In this document: positions 28,060-36,610 of the stretch, one piece after another
How positions within the stretch are numbered: the first letter of the stretch is position 1
How the letters are laid out: every line of letters starts with the position of its first letter
NCBI RefSeq assembly: GCF_900172215.1
Contig: NZ_FWFP01000005.1
Coordinates: 186,001-250,000, forward strand
DNA from: Ruegeria meonggei
GTDB lineage: Bacteria; Pseudomonadota; Alphaproteobacteria; Rhodobacterales; Rhodobacteraceae
Length of the DNA stretch: 64,000 nt
Direction of reading: 5' to 3'
Position numbers and translations under genes: made by a program
The notes under the pieces: model-generated
The model's input: only the letters and a program-made list of their open reading frames with translations
Databases searched by the model: none
What the model was told of the DNA's origin: nothing

Positions 28060-29232
28060 TCAGTCGACGCTGTCGCGGCTGAATAGATAGATCACACAGC
28101 CCATGGCAAGCGTGACTGCAAAAAAGCCGAATATCGCTGTGTAGGGTGCGGTTGGGCTGATGTCCACTGTGGCCGCGTGGATGCGACCGGTGACAAATTG
28201 CGCCAGACCGACGCCACCGATGCCAAAAAGGTTCAGCAAGGTCATACCCCGCCCCACCAGATGAGGCGGCACAAAAGCGCGACCATGAGCCATGATGACC
28301 GGAAAGCTGGCCCCCATGAACCCGATCACCGCGATCAAAACGACAGACACCCAGACCGTGGTGTTGATCCACAGGCATAGCAGGGCCAGCGCGGCCACGC
28401 CCAGCGCATTGCCGCCAAAGATCACCCATTTTCGGGTGCCCAGCAGCCGGTCCAGCGGGCCATAGGCAAAGGTTCCGGCAATCATTGCCGCCCCCATGAT
28501 CAGTGTCGCCGTTCCAATCTGTGTGGTGCTGAGGGCGAAAATATCGCTCAGGTATGGTCCGGCCCACAGGCCACGCGTTGCCGCCGACGGCGCATAGGCC
28601 ACCAGCATCAACGGCAGGATTGCCCACAGTGCCGGTTCCTTTAGCAGGTCCAGCACCGATCCTTTTTGATCTGTTTCGACCCGCTTGGGGTCATGCACTG
28701 TCATCCAGATGCCAATCGCGATGGCAGCTGAAAACACCGCCAGCGTGACCATCGTGGCGCGCCAACCCATCAGCTCGACCGCCAGCGCCGTGGGGTAAGA
28801 GGCGACCAGATTGCCCACAGACCCGACGCCCAGCATAACGGCAGCCAGCGTGGCAAACCGCGCAGGTGGAAATTCACGGGCAAAGATATAATAAGACGCC
28901 ATCAAAACCGGAGAGCACCCGACACCGATCAGCCCCATGGCGATGCCGATGTGCAAAGGCGTGGATGCGATGGCAAAGATCGTTGCCCCGCCAGCCCCGC
29001 CAACCATCAGCAATACCGCGGCTGTCAGGCGCGGCCCGATCCGGTCCAGCGCCCAGCCTACAGGCAGTTGCATCGCCGCAAAGACCAGAAACCAAAGCCC
29101 TGATGCAAAGGCCAGATCCTCGGGCGTGGCCCCGATATCGCGGCCCAGATCAACGCTGAGCACGGCCAGAAAGGCGCGAAAGAACTGGCTGAGCACATAG
29201 CCCAGACACAACACCACCAGACCTGCCTTCAT
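28060..29232 (-). CDS. MFS transporter
   Basis: A 390-residue major facilitator with about 12 hydrophobic segments. The loop 2-3 motif appears as GWALDRIGPRLTAAV after the second helix and PLDRLLGTRKWVIF in the second half. No signal for a particular substrate. It is followed by the LpcC-like gene in what looks like a two-gene unit. Members of this branch are often annotated as nitrate/nitrite or general metabolite permeases; no call is made. Confidence 0.82.
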   Translation of the reverse strand: MKAGLVVLCLGYVLSQFFRAFLAVLSVDLGRDIGATPEDLAFASGLWFLVFAAMQLPVGWALDRIGPRLTAAVLLMVGGAGGATIFAIASTPLHIGIAMGLIGVGCSPVLMASYYIFAREFPPARFATLAAVMLGVGSVGNLVASYPTALAVELMGWRATMVTLAVFSAAIAIGIWMTVHDPKRVETDQKGSVLDLLKEPALWAILPLMLVAYAPSAATRGLWAGPYLSDIFALSTTQIGTATLIMGAAMIAGTFAYGPLDRLLGTRKWVIFGGNALGVAALALLCLWINTTVWVSVVLIAVIGFMGASFPVIMAHGRAFVPPHLVGRGMTLLNLFGIGGVGLAQFVTGRIHAATVDISPTAPYTAIFGFFAVTLAMGCVIYLFSRDSVD

Positions 29233-29372
29233 GAAATCTGCCCTTCCCCACGTTGCGCGGAAATGCTTGGCACGTCCCGATGCGTCCTACAAGCGCATGT
29301 GCTATGATGTTTTTACAGGACAGCGAACACAACCAGACTAGCTTAACCCTGACCCATCATCCCGAGGTGCCC

Positions 29373-30515
29373 ATGAAAGACGCCCAAGCCGCGTTTTATG
29401 ACAGTCTTCCCCGGCAACGGGACTTCACCTTGTTGGCTGATCCGGCGCGCTTTACAGCAGTGCCGGATGACTGGGCACTGGGCGTTGCCGATATCGTCGA
29501 TTCCACCGGTGAGATCGCCAAGGGGCGATATAAGACCGTTAACATGGTTGGCGCGGCGGTGATCTCGGCGATGATCAACGGATTGCGCGGCAAAGAGTTT
29601 CCTTATGTCTTTGGCGGCGATGGGGCGGGGTTTGCTGTGCCCGCAGGCGCCGTCGATACGGCCCGCACTGTTTTGTCCGAAACACAACGCTGGGCGGCCG
29701 AAGAGTTTTCGATCGCGCTGCGCGGAGCATTGGTGCCAGTTTCTGACCTTCGTTTGGCGGGCAAAGACCTGCGCGTTGCGCGCTATGCGCCCTCGGACGG
29801 GGTGGATTATGCCATGTTCTCGGGCGGGGGGCTGGCATGGGCCGAGGCGCAGATGAAAGCGGGAGAGCTTTTGGTACCGCCCGCGGACCCTGGGGCCCAG
29901 CCGGACTTGACCGGCCTGTCCTGCCGCTGGTCCAATAGCAAGGCGCGGCATGGTCAGATCGTGTCACTGGTGGTGCAGCCAACCGAAAATGCAACCGAGA
30001 GCGACTTTGCCGATCTGGCGCAATCCGTTCTGTCCGCATCCGAAGGGCTGGACCGTGGCGGTCATCCGGTACCCGAGAACGGCCCGCCAATTACCTGGCC
30101 TCCCCCCGGTGTGTCAATCGACGCCCATGTGTCGCGGGCGGGGCGAAACCTGACCCTGCAAAAGCTGCTGTTGATGGGTCAAAACCTGCTGATCGGGCTA
30201 CTGTTCAAAACCGGAAAACGGCTGGGAAATTTTGAGCCCGAGCATTACAAGCGGATGGTCAGCCGCAATGCCGATTTTCGCAAATTCGATGACGGGTTGA
30301 AAATGACGCTGGATTGCGATCCGTCCACCTTGGCTCAAATACGGATTCTGCTGGAACAGGCGCGCGGGCAGGGCAAGATTCGTTATGGCGTTCACGCGCA
30401 GGATGAGGCGATGATGACCTGTTTTGTCCCCTCGGCCACGCGCGACGATCACGTGCATTTTGTCGATGGGGCGTCGGGCGGGTATGCGCGGGCCGCCGCT
30501 GCCATGCAGGACTAA
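29373..30515 (+). CDS. DUF3095 protein with nucleotide-cyclase-like motifs
   Basis: A 380-residue protein recognised as DUF3095. Start at 29373 is backed by CGAGGTG. Residues 29-90 contain WALGVADIVDSTG followed, 50 residues on, by FPYVFGGDGAGFAVP. The pair of acidic motifs after a beta strand resembles the two metal-binding Asp positions of class III nucleotide cyclases and GGDEF domains. The C-terminal half is conserved in the family (ADFRKFDDGLKMTLDC, IRYGVHAQDEAMMTC). No activity is known for the family. It is convergent with the aldolase gene, 4 bases away. Confidence 0.8.
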   Translation: MKDAQAAFYDSLPRQRDFTLLADPARFTAVPDDWALGVADIVDSTGEIAKGRYKTVNMVGAAVISAMINGLRGKEFPYVFGGDGAGFAVPAGAVDTARTVLSETQRWAAEEFSIALRGALVPVSDLRLAGKDLRVARYAPSDGVDYAMFSGGGLAWAEAQMKAGELLVPPADPGAQPDLTGLSCRWSNSKARHGQIVSLVVQPTENATESDFADLAQSVLSASEGLDRGGHPVPENGPPITWPPPGVSIDAHVSRAGRNLTLQKLLLMGQNLLIGLLFKTGKRLGNFEPEHYKRMVSRNADFRKFDDGLKMTLDCDPSTLAQIRILLEQARGQGKIRYGVHAQDEAMMTCFVPSATRDDHVHFVDGASGGYARAAAAMQD

Positions 30516-30519
30516 GGCG

Positions 30520-31290
30520 CTATTTCGCTTTCCATTTTTCTGCCAATGCTCGGGACGCCTGCGCCAGCAGCATCACGTCTATCCCCACTGCCAGAAACTG
30601 CGCCCCCATGTCCAGGTAGGCCTGACGCGCCTCATCCGTGGTGCCCAGGATGCCGGGTGCCTTGCCCGCCGCTTTGATCCGGATCATCGCATCAGCAATG
30701 GCGGTGCGCACCTCGGGGGCGGTGCTGTTGCCCTGATAACCCATATCGGTCGACAGATCCGCGGGGCCGATAAACACGCCGTCCACGCCACCTACCTGCA
30801 GAATGTCGTCCAGCGCCGCCAGACCTGCGCGGCTTTCGACCTGAACCAGCAGGCAAATCTGCTCGTCCGCCGTCTGGATGTATTCGGCGGTTGTTCCGTA
30901 TTGCGTCGCGCGCGAGGCCATCGCGCCCACTCCGCGCACGCCTTCGGGTGGATAGCGGCAGGCGCGCACCAGGTCCCGCGCCTGTTCTGCGCTGTCCACC
31001 ATTGGCACTAGTATCGTCTGGGCTCCGGCATCCAGTACCATCTTGATCAGGGCCGTGTCGCCTACTGGCACCCGGACAACCGGGTGTGACGGGCTGTGCG
31101 CCAGCGCCATCAGTTGATCCCGAACCGAACGGATGTCGTTTGGCGCATGTTCCCCATCGATCACCAGCCAGTCGAAACCGGCCGTGCCCATGATCTCGGC
31201 TGTGATGGCCTCGGCAAAACTGCTCCAACATCCAATCAGTCGTCGGCCATCATTGAGGGCCTGTTTGAAGTCATTTCTGGGTGCAGGCAT
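30520..31290 (-). CDS. HpaI/HpcH-family class II aldolase
   Basis: A 256-residue metal-dependent pyruvate aldolase. Motifs in order: GFDWLVIDGEHAPND (catalytic His and Asp), VRVPVGD, LDAGAQTILVPMVDS, QVESRAGLAALDDI (metal-binding Glu) and GVDGVFIGPADLSTDMGY. The family splits 4-hydroxy-2-oxoheptanedioate into pyruvate and succinate semialdehyde and accepts related 2-keto-3-deoxy acids. It is divergent from an HpaR-like regulator, but no other homoprotocatechuate genes are in the window, so its natural substrate is open. Confidence 0.88.
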   Translation of the reverse strand: MPAPRNDFKQALNDGRRLIGCWSSFAEAITAEIMGTAGFDWLVIDGEHAPNDIRSVRDQLMALAHSPSHPVVRVPVGDTALIKMVLDAGAQTILVPMVDSAEQARDLVRACRYPPEGVRGVGAMASRATQYGTTAEYIQTADEQICLLVQVESRAGLAALDDILQVGGVDGVFIGPADLSTDMGYQGNSTAPEVRTAIADAMIRIKAAGKAPGILGTTDEARQAYLDMGAQFLAVGIDVMLLAQASRALAEKWKAK

Positions 31291-31510
31291 GGTCCGGCCT
31301 CCTTCTGGATATCATTCGGCGGGCGAGGTTTTCTATGTTCTGCCAGTGATGGGTACACGGCCCCGAAGGTCAACGGTCTTTGCGGTGGGCCGAGGATTGG
31401 ATGTTTTGAGTGTTTTGGGAAAATCAGGCTCTAAAAAGGTCAAAACTGCGCAACCGATGCGATAGTTATTGTTAAGTTGCAGTGCCGCCCGATTTCGTAC
31501 AGAATTTATT

Positions 31511-31939
31511 ATGACCAATGACTTACCGATGACGTCACGTTCGCTGCCCATTGCGCTGCTGCGGGCACGGGAAAGGGTCATGGGACCAATTCGCAATATG
31601 CTCGCGGATGCAGGGGTGACGGAACAGCAATGGCGCGTGTTGCGCGTTCTGAAAGAGGACGGCCCGCAAGAACCAACACATATTGCTGAACGGGCCTGCC
31701 TATTGCTGCCCAGTCTCACCCGAATTCTGCAAAAGCTGGAAGCCAAGGGATTGATCCTGCGGCGGGTGCATCCCGGCGACAAGCGTCGCCAGATCGTCGA
31801 GGCCACTGCCAAAGGGGAGCAGATTATCCGCGACAATATCCAGGTATCGATCCGCCTGGCCGATGAGCTGCGCACCAAACTGGGTCCGGACCGGCACGAG
31901 GTGCTTCTGGACCTGTTAAATGATCTGCATGACCTTTAG
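31511..31939 (+). CDS. MarR-family regulator, HpaR-like
   Basis: A 142-residue MarR-type winged-helix repressor. The segment RSLPIALLRARERVMGPIRNML, followed by VTEQQWRVLRVL and LPSLTRILQKLEAKGLILRR, is close to the homoprotocatechuate repressor HpaR. The ATG at 31511 has only a weak ribosome site; an ATG 18 bases later is an alternative. It is divergent from the HpaI-type aldolase with 220 bases between, so the aldolase is its likely target. The inducer is presumably an aromatic acid or its ring-cleavage product. Confidence 0.85.
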   Translation: MTNDLPMTSRSLPIALLRARERVMGPIRNMLADAGVTEQQWRVLRVLKEDGPQEPTHIAERACLLLPSLTRILQKLEAKGLILRRVHPGDKRRQIVEATAKGEQIIRDNIQVSIRLADELRTKLGPDRHEVLLDLLNDLHDL

Positions 31940-31958
31940 ACGTGACAGCAAACACAAA

Positions 31959-31993
31959 CCCCGCCAGAGAGATTAGGGACCTCTCCGACGGGG
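31959..31993. terminator. Stem-loop after the HpaR-like gene
   Basis: CCCCGCCAGAGAG pairs with CTCTCCGACGGGG (two G-T or mismatched positions) across a 9-base loop, 19 bases after the stop. No T-run follows, so it is a weak terminator at best. Confidence 0.45.
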
Positions 31994-32451
31994 CGGCCAG
32001 ACTTGTACTGGACTGGGTGTCTGGCCGCAGGCCGGTTGCGCCGGGTGTGTTCCAACGGTCCGACCCGCTATTCAGAGAACGTGCCGCCTGAAAATTGACG
32101 GCTGATCTGCACAAAGATTTCTGGGGGCAGCATCTTTGGCCGAAGTTCTCCGAAATATGCACCTTGTTTCCGGGTTAAGTACCGGTTTTCATAGGTTCCT
32201 TTTTGGTAAACGCAAAGGCTTGAGCCCCCGCTAAACGCTTGCGCGACAGCAAGACCAGGGCATGTCCTGGCGGGTCAGAGCACGTCTCGCTCTGCCAGTT
32301 ATAGACGATAGAGCCCTTTTGGGATTTTCAAGGTATGTACGTCCAATTGTGATCGAAGACAGAGTGCGGCGACGGCGCTGCCCTGTCATGGCTTGTCCTG
32401 AACCCCTCCTTCCCTAAGATGCACCCTTGCCTGACGAAAAAAGGGGCCTTG
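31994..32451. other. 458-bp gene-free stretch before the FAH-family gene
   Basis: No supported gene. Short minus-strand frames here are not called. Three small stem-loops in a row lie at 32238-32294 (separate entry). The promoter of the downstream hydrolase must lie in the right half. Confidence 0.5.
32238..32294. ncRNA. Candidate structured RNA or 5' leader: three consecutive stem-loops
   Basis: CTTGC/GCAAG, CCAGG/CCTGG and CAGAGC/GCTCTG form three stems of 5, 5 and 6 bp with 6-7 base loops, separated by one and five bases. All three fold on either strand. No known RNA family is recognised, and the short stems could occur by chance. Confidence 0.25.
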
Positions 32452-33150
32452 ATGCCAGACAGTCTGTTTTCTCTTCCTGCACCGGTTTCCATTCCGGTTC
32501 ATGGACAAACCGCGACCTATCCGGTGGGCAGGATTTTCTGTGTTGGTCGCAACTATGCGGCCCATGCAGCCGAGATGGGCCATGACGTCGACCGTGAGGC
32601 TCCGTTTTACTTCACCAAATCCGCTGCCAATGCGGTTTTGACCGGGGCAACGGTGCCTTATCCTCCGGGCACCGAGAATTTCCACCACGAGATGGAATTG
32701 GCTGTGGCCATCGGCAAACCCGTGTTCCGGGCGACCAGCGACCAGGCGTGGGGGGCTGTCTATGCCTATGGATGTGCGCTGGACATGACGCGCCGAGACT
32801 TACAGATCCGCGAGCGCAACAAGCAGCGCCCCTGGGATCTGGGCAAGGACTTGGAAAATGGCGCAGTGTTTGCGCCGCTGGTGCAGGCTTCGGACTGGGC
32901 CGCGACGGATGACAAACGCATTCACCTCAGCGTCAACGGGGCGCTGCGTCAGGACGCAAAGCTGGACGAGTTAATCTGGAAGATCGATGAGATCATCAGC
33001 CATCTGTCCGGGTATTATCACCTGCGCCCCGGTGACCTGATCCTGACCGGCACTCCGGCTGGGGTCGGTCCGGTTCAGGCTGGCGACGTGATCGAGGGCG
33101 GGATAGACGGCCTGCAGCCCATCAAGCTGACACTGGGGGACGCAGAATAG
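32452..33150 (+). CDS. Fumarylacetoacetate hydrolase family protein
   Basis: A 232-residue FAH-fold enzyme. RIFCVGRNYAAHAAEMG near the N-terminus, the metal-binding FHHEMELAVAIG, the second ligand region YGCALDMTRRDLQ and the C-terminal GDLILTGTPAGVGPV are all present. The size fits fumarylpyruvate or acylpyruvate hydrolases that act in aromatic breakdown (gentisate path). An ATG at 32419 in the same frame is less likely than 32452, which has AAAAGGGG upstream. It ends 3 bases before the stop of the convergent YcaQ-like gene. Confidence 0.88.
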   Translation: MPDSLFSLPAPVSIPVHGQTATYPVGRIFCVGRNYAAHAAEMGHDVDREAPFYFTKSAANAVLTGATVPYPPGTENFHHEMELAVAIGKPVFRATSDQAWGAVYAYGCALDMTRRDLQIRERNKQRPWDLGKDLENGAVFAPLVQASDWAATDDKRIHLSVNGALRQDAKLDELIWKIDEIISHLSGYYHLRPGDLILTGTPAGVGPVQAGDVIEGGIDGLQPIKLTLGDAE

Positions 33151-33153
33151 ACC

Positions 33154-34362
33154 CTATTTAGGGTCTTTCAGCCAGCCAGAGGCATACTCGACGTCATCCA
33201 GACCGGTAAATCGGCGGACCCGGTCCAACTCTGATTGCAGCCGCCGGGTCCGGGCTTCGGACCAGCGTACGGATCTTTCCGGCCATAAGGCGCTGACGTG
33301 AAGAACGCCGCGATCGCGCTGTGCTTTCATATCGATCCGCCCGATTAGACGGTCACCTTCCAGCAGCGGAAATACGTAATAGCCATAGGTGCGCTTGGCT
33401 GCGGGCACAAAGACCTCGATCCGGTAGTGGAACCCGAACAGCCGCTCGGCCCGGCTACGGTCGCGCAGCATCGGATCAAAGGGGCTTAGCACGCGGACAC
33501 GGCTGGTTGGAGTGGGCACATCTGACGCAGCCAGACCCGGCCGGGCAAGCAGTTTGCGCACGCGGCCATCGGTACAAATGATCTCGATTTCTTCTAAAAG
33601 CCCCTTATTTAGGCCCTGTTCGCACCAGTTCTTCGCTTCGGTCACACTGACCGTATCCCAAAACGCAGCCAGTTCACCCGAGGTTGCGAATCCCAACCGG
33701 TCCAGCGCCGCGTTGCACAGCCAATCAACGGTCTGGTCCGCGTCGCAGACCATGTTGCCGGGACAGAGATGTGTGTCGATCACCCGTTCGGTCAGATCGT
33801 ATCGCTTTTGGAATCCGCTGCGGCCAATCACCGTCAGCGCGCCCGAGCGCCACAGAAACTCCAGCGCGGTTTTCGATGGGTGCCAGTCCCACCACCCGCC
33901 AGAGCCTTTCTTTTCGTCTTTGCCTACGTCCGAAGACGACACCGGACCGTGGTCACGGATATGCTGCAGGACGGTGGCGAATTGCTGTTCGAACCCATCC
34001 CGGCGCCAGTTCTTCCAACGCGATTTCAGCAGATCGGCATCCCGTTGAAACCGCAGGTGCCAGTGTGGGTAGAACGCCATTGGAATAACGGCCGCGTCAT
34101 GGGTCCAGTGTTCGAACAGCACCCTGTCCCGCTCGTACAGACGCTTGAGGTTGCCTGCGCGATAAGACGGTCTGCGCGAATACAGGATCATGTCATGGGC
34201 GCGGGCAACGGTGTTGATGCTGTCCAGCTGCACAAAGCCCAGGCGATGAATCAATTCCAGCAGATCCGCGCCTTTTGCGCCGCCCGAAGGGGGTTCGGCA
34301 AGCGCATGGTGATCCATGAACAGGGCACGGGCCGTCTTGTTGTCCAACCGCTGCAGCGCCAC
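33154..34362 (-). CDS. YcaQ/AlkZ-like DNA glycosylase (winged-helix HTH_42 family)
   Basis: A 402-residue protein of the winged-helix family that includes E. coli YcaQ and Streptomyces AlkZ, which unhook interstrand crosslinks and remove bulky alkylated bases. The segment LGFVQLDSINTVARAHDMILYSR near residues 40-62 contains the Q-x-D form of the catalytic Q-x-Q/D signature and the conserved HD pair. WTHDAAVIPM, RVLSPFDPMLRDR and YYVFPLLEGDRLIGRIDMK are also conserved. It lies 4 bases after the LacI-type gene and may be co-transcribed. No toxin or antibiotic genes are adjacent. Confidence 0.82.
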   Translation of the reverse strand: MALQRLDNKTARALFMDHHALAEPPSGGAKGADLLELIHRLGFVQLDSINTVARAHDMILYSRRPSYRAGNLKRLYERDRVLFEHWTHDAAVIPMAFYPHWHLRFQRDADLLKSRWKNWRRDGFEQQFATVLQHIRDHGPVSSSDVGKDEKKGSGGWWDWHPSKTALEFLWRSGALTVIGRSGFQKRYDLTERVIDTHLCPGNMVCDADQTVDWLCNAALDRLGFATSGELAAFWDTVSVTEAKNWCEQGLNKGLLEEIEIICTDGRVRKLLARPGLAASDVPTPTSRVRVLSPFDPMLRDRSRAERLFGFHYRIEVFVPAAKRTYGYYVFPLLEGDRLIGRIDMKAQRDRGVLHVSALWPERSVRWSEARTRRLQSELDRVRRFTGLDDVEYASGWLKDPK

Positions 34363-34366
34363 GGGT

Positions 34367-35407
34367 TTAGCGCCGTTTCAACGTATCGCCATAGCTGATC
34401 TTGGGGGTCAGAGTTATCCGCGCATCGACCTCGGCATTTGGGTCGGCCAGCTGTGCGGCGATGATCTCGGCCGCCTTGCGCCCGATTTCTAACCGGCAAG
34501 CATCCATTGTGGCCAGTTTGCGCGGCAGGCCTTGCAGCAACTCAACATTGTTGAACCCGGCCAGACCGATCTGGCCCGGTATGTCGATCCCCTGATCCAG
34601 CAGGTACAACAACCCACCTGCACCGATCATGTCGTTGGAGTAATACAGGAAATCCAGTTCAGGCGAGCGTTCCAGCATGGCTTGCGTCATCTCTCGCCCT
34701 TTGGCCAGAGCGGATCCGCCGGAATAAAACTCGCGGTCTTCGATTTCGACCCCATGTTTGCCCAGAACTTCGGTAAACCCTTCGAACCGTTTTCGTGCGC
34801 GATGGTCCAGCGGCATTTTGGTGCCCATGAACCCGATGTGTTCATAGCCCGCCTTCAGGATCGCCTGCGCCATTTCGCGCCCGGCGCGGCGATGGGAAAT
34901 GCCAACCATCGCATCAACCGGCTTGCCATCGGTATCCATGATCTCAACCACCGGAATACCCGCGGAATCCAGCATGGCACGCGCGGCCTCTGTGTGCTCC
35001 AATCCGGCAATGATCACGCCCGAGGGCCGCCACGAGAGCATCTCGTACAGCACCTTCTCTTCTTTCTCGGGCAGGTAGTCCGTGACGCCGACCACGGGCT
35101 GCAATTCGGTGTCTTCCAATACCTGATTGACACCAGTCAGAACCTCGGGGAAGACCATGTTCGACAGTGACGGGATGATCACCGCCACAAGGTTGACCCT
35201 GCTCGACGCCAGTGCGCCCGCAATCTTGTTGGGCACGTATCCCAGCTCTTTTGCGGCAGCCAAAACACGGGTGCGGGTGGCATCAGACACATCGCCTCGG
35301 TTGCGCAGAACCCGGCTGACCGTCATCTCGGATACTCCGGACGCTTCCGAGACATCACGAAGGGTAAGCGGGCGTTTGGTATCTATTGTCACGGAGGGCA
35401 CCTGCAC
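34367..35407 (-). CDS. LacI-family regulator, GntR (gluconate)-like
   Basis: A 346-residue repressor with helix-turn-helix LRDVSEASGVSEMTVSRVLRN at residues 16-36 and a sugar-sensing domain with VAVIIPSLSNMVFPEVL and GLAGFNNVELLQGL, closely like gluconate-type GntR of the LacI family. No sugar genes lie beside it; the gene after it encodes a DNA glycosylase. A short dyad ACAAC-T-GTTGT at 35448-35458 upstream could be an operator but is weak. Target genes are probably elsewhere. Confidence 0.88.
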   Translation of the reverse strand: MQVPSVTIDTKRPLTLRDVSEASGVSEMTVSRVLRNRGDVSDATRTRVLAAAKELGYVPNKIAGALASSRVNLVAVIIPSLSNMVFPEVLTGVNQVLEDTELQPVVGVTDYLPEKEEKVLYEMLSWRPSGVIIAGLEHTEAARAMLDSAGIPVVEIMDTDGKPVDAMVGISHRRAGREMAQAILKAGYEHIGFMGTKMPLDHRARKRFEGFTEVLGKHGVEIEDREFYSGGSALAKGREMTQAMLERSPELDFLYYSNDMIGAGGLLYLLDQGIDIPGQIGLAGFNNVELLQGLPRKLATMDACRLEIGRKAAEIIAAQLADPNAEVDARITLTPKISYGDTLKRR

Positions 35408-35507
35408 TGTTGTTTTGCCCGATGGTAGCGTGAACAGGACGCGTTTTACAACTGTTGTGCAAAACTCATGACATCCCGAAAAAACACAGGTACAGAGAGC
35501 CTTGCGC

Positions 35508-35584
35508 GGCCCCGTGGCTCAACTGGATAGAGCAGCCCCCTCCTAAGGGGCAGGTTGCAGGTTCGAATCCTGCCGGGGTCGCCA
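35508..35584 (+). tRNA. tRNA-Arg (anticodon CCT)
   Basis: 77-base cloverleaf. Acceptor GGCCCCG pairs with CGGGGTC (one G-T), anticodon stem GCCCC/GGGGC encloses the loop CTCCTAA with anticodon CCT, the T arm is GCAGG-TTCGAAT-CCTGC, and CCA is encoded at the end. Confidence 0.95.
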
Positions 35585-35587
35585 GTT

Positions 35588-36610
35588 TTATGAAGCAGCA
35601 GGATCTGGGAACCGGGCGCGGGTGCGGTTGGCGAACGCCACCAGAGACAGCATGACGGGCACTTCGACCAGCACGCCGACAACGGTTGCCAGTGCCGCGC
35701 CGGAATTCAGGCCAAACAGGCTGATAGCCACTGCCACGGCCAATTCAAAGAAGTTGGATGTGCCGATCATGGCGCAGGGGGCGGCAATGCGGTGAGGAAC
35801 CTTCAGCGCATAGGCTGCGCCGTAGGCAAGGGCGAATATGCCGTAGCTCTGGATCAGAATGGGTACCGCGATCAGCACGATCACAATTGGTTTGGACAAG
35901 ATCGTCTGACCTTGCAGGCCAAACAGGATCACGACAGTGGCAATCAGGCCCATCACCGACCAGGGTTTGACCCGGGCTGAGAAAGTGTCGATCGCTTGTT
36001 GCGATCCCAGCGCGCGGCGGGTGATCAGGCCGGCGATCAGGGGCAGTACGACATACAGAACCGTCGCCAGAACCAGCGTTTGCCAGGGCACCGAGATATC
36101 AGTGACGCCCAGCAGAAAGGCCACGATGGGCCCAAAGGCTACAACCATGATCAGGTCGTTGACCGAGACCTGAACCAGCGTATAGGTCGCGTCTCCTCTG
36201 GTCAGTTGCGACCAGACAAACACCATCGCTGTGCACGGCGCGGCGCCCAGCAGGATCAGGCCGGCGGTGTATTGGGCGGCGTCCTCGGGTTGTATCCACG
36301 GTGCGAACACATAGTCAAAAAACAGCACGGCCAGCAGCGCCATGGTAAAGGGCTTGATCAGCCAGTTGACCACCAGTGTGACAATCAGCCCGCGTGGCTG
36401 GCGGGCCACACCTGCGACCGCACCAAAATCAACGCCGACCATCATCGGGTAGACCATTGCCCAGATCAGCACTGCCACTACAAGATTGACGCTGGCAAAC
36501 TCGGCCGCAGCAATCATCCCAACCAGTGCGGGTGCGATCAACCCGATCAGCACGCCTGCGACCATGGCAAAGGCGACCCACACGGTCAGGTAACGCTCGA
36601 AAATACTCAT
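35588..36610 (-). CDS. acr3: Arsenite efflux permease, ACR3 type
   Basis: A 340-residue inner-membrane protein with about ten helices that expels arsenite using the membrane potential. The essential cysteine is in [14 protein letters not shown] and the conserved glutamate in [13 protein letters not shown]. It is the last of four arsenic genes; its ATG overlaps the arsJ stop by 4 bases, and it ends 3 bases before the tRNA-Arg on the other strand. It handles the arsenite made by the ArsC half of the first gene. Confidence 0.94.
   Translation of the reverse strand: MSIFERYLTVWVAFAMVAGVLIGLIAPALVGMIAAAEFASVNLVVAVLIWAMVYPMMVGVDFGAVAGVARQPRGLIVTLVVNWLIKPFTMALLAVLFFDYVFAPWIQPEDAAQYTAGLILLGAAPCTAMVFVWSQLTRGDATYTLVQVSVNDLIMVVAFGPIVAFLLGVTDISVPWQTLVLATVLYVVLPLIAGLITRRALGSQQAIDTFSARVKPWSVMGLIATVVILFGLQGQTILSKPIVIVLIAVPILIQSYGIFALAYGAAYALKVPHRIAAPCAMIGTSNFFELAVAVAISLFGLNSGAALATVVGVLVEVPVMLSLVAFANRTRARFPDPAAS

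Noticed and set aside
28037..28627. Long minus-strand extension of the glycosyltransferase frame
   Set aside because: It overlaps the MFS gene in another frame; AGGAG and the family N-terminus set the start at 28036.
35446..35682. Minus-strand frame crossing tRNA-Arg (GDPGRIRTCNLPLRRG)
   Set aside because: Same artefact: translation across the reverse strand of a tRNA gene.
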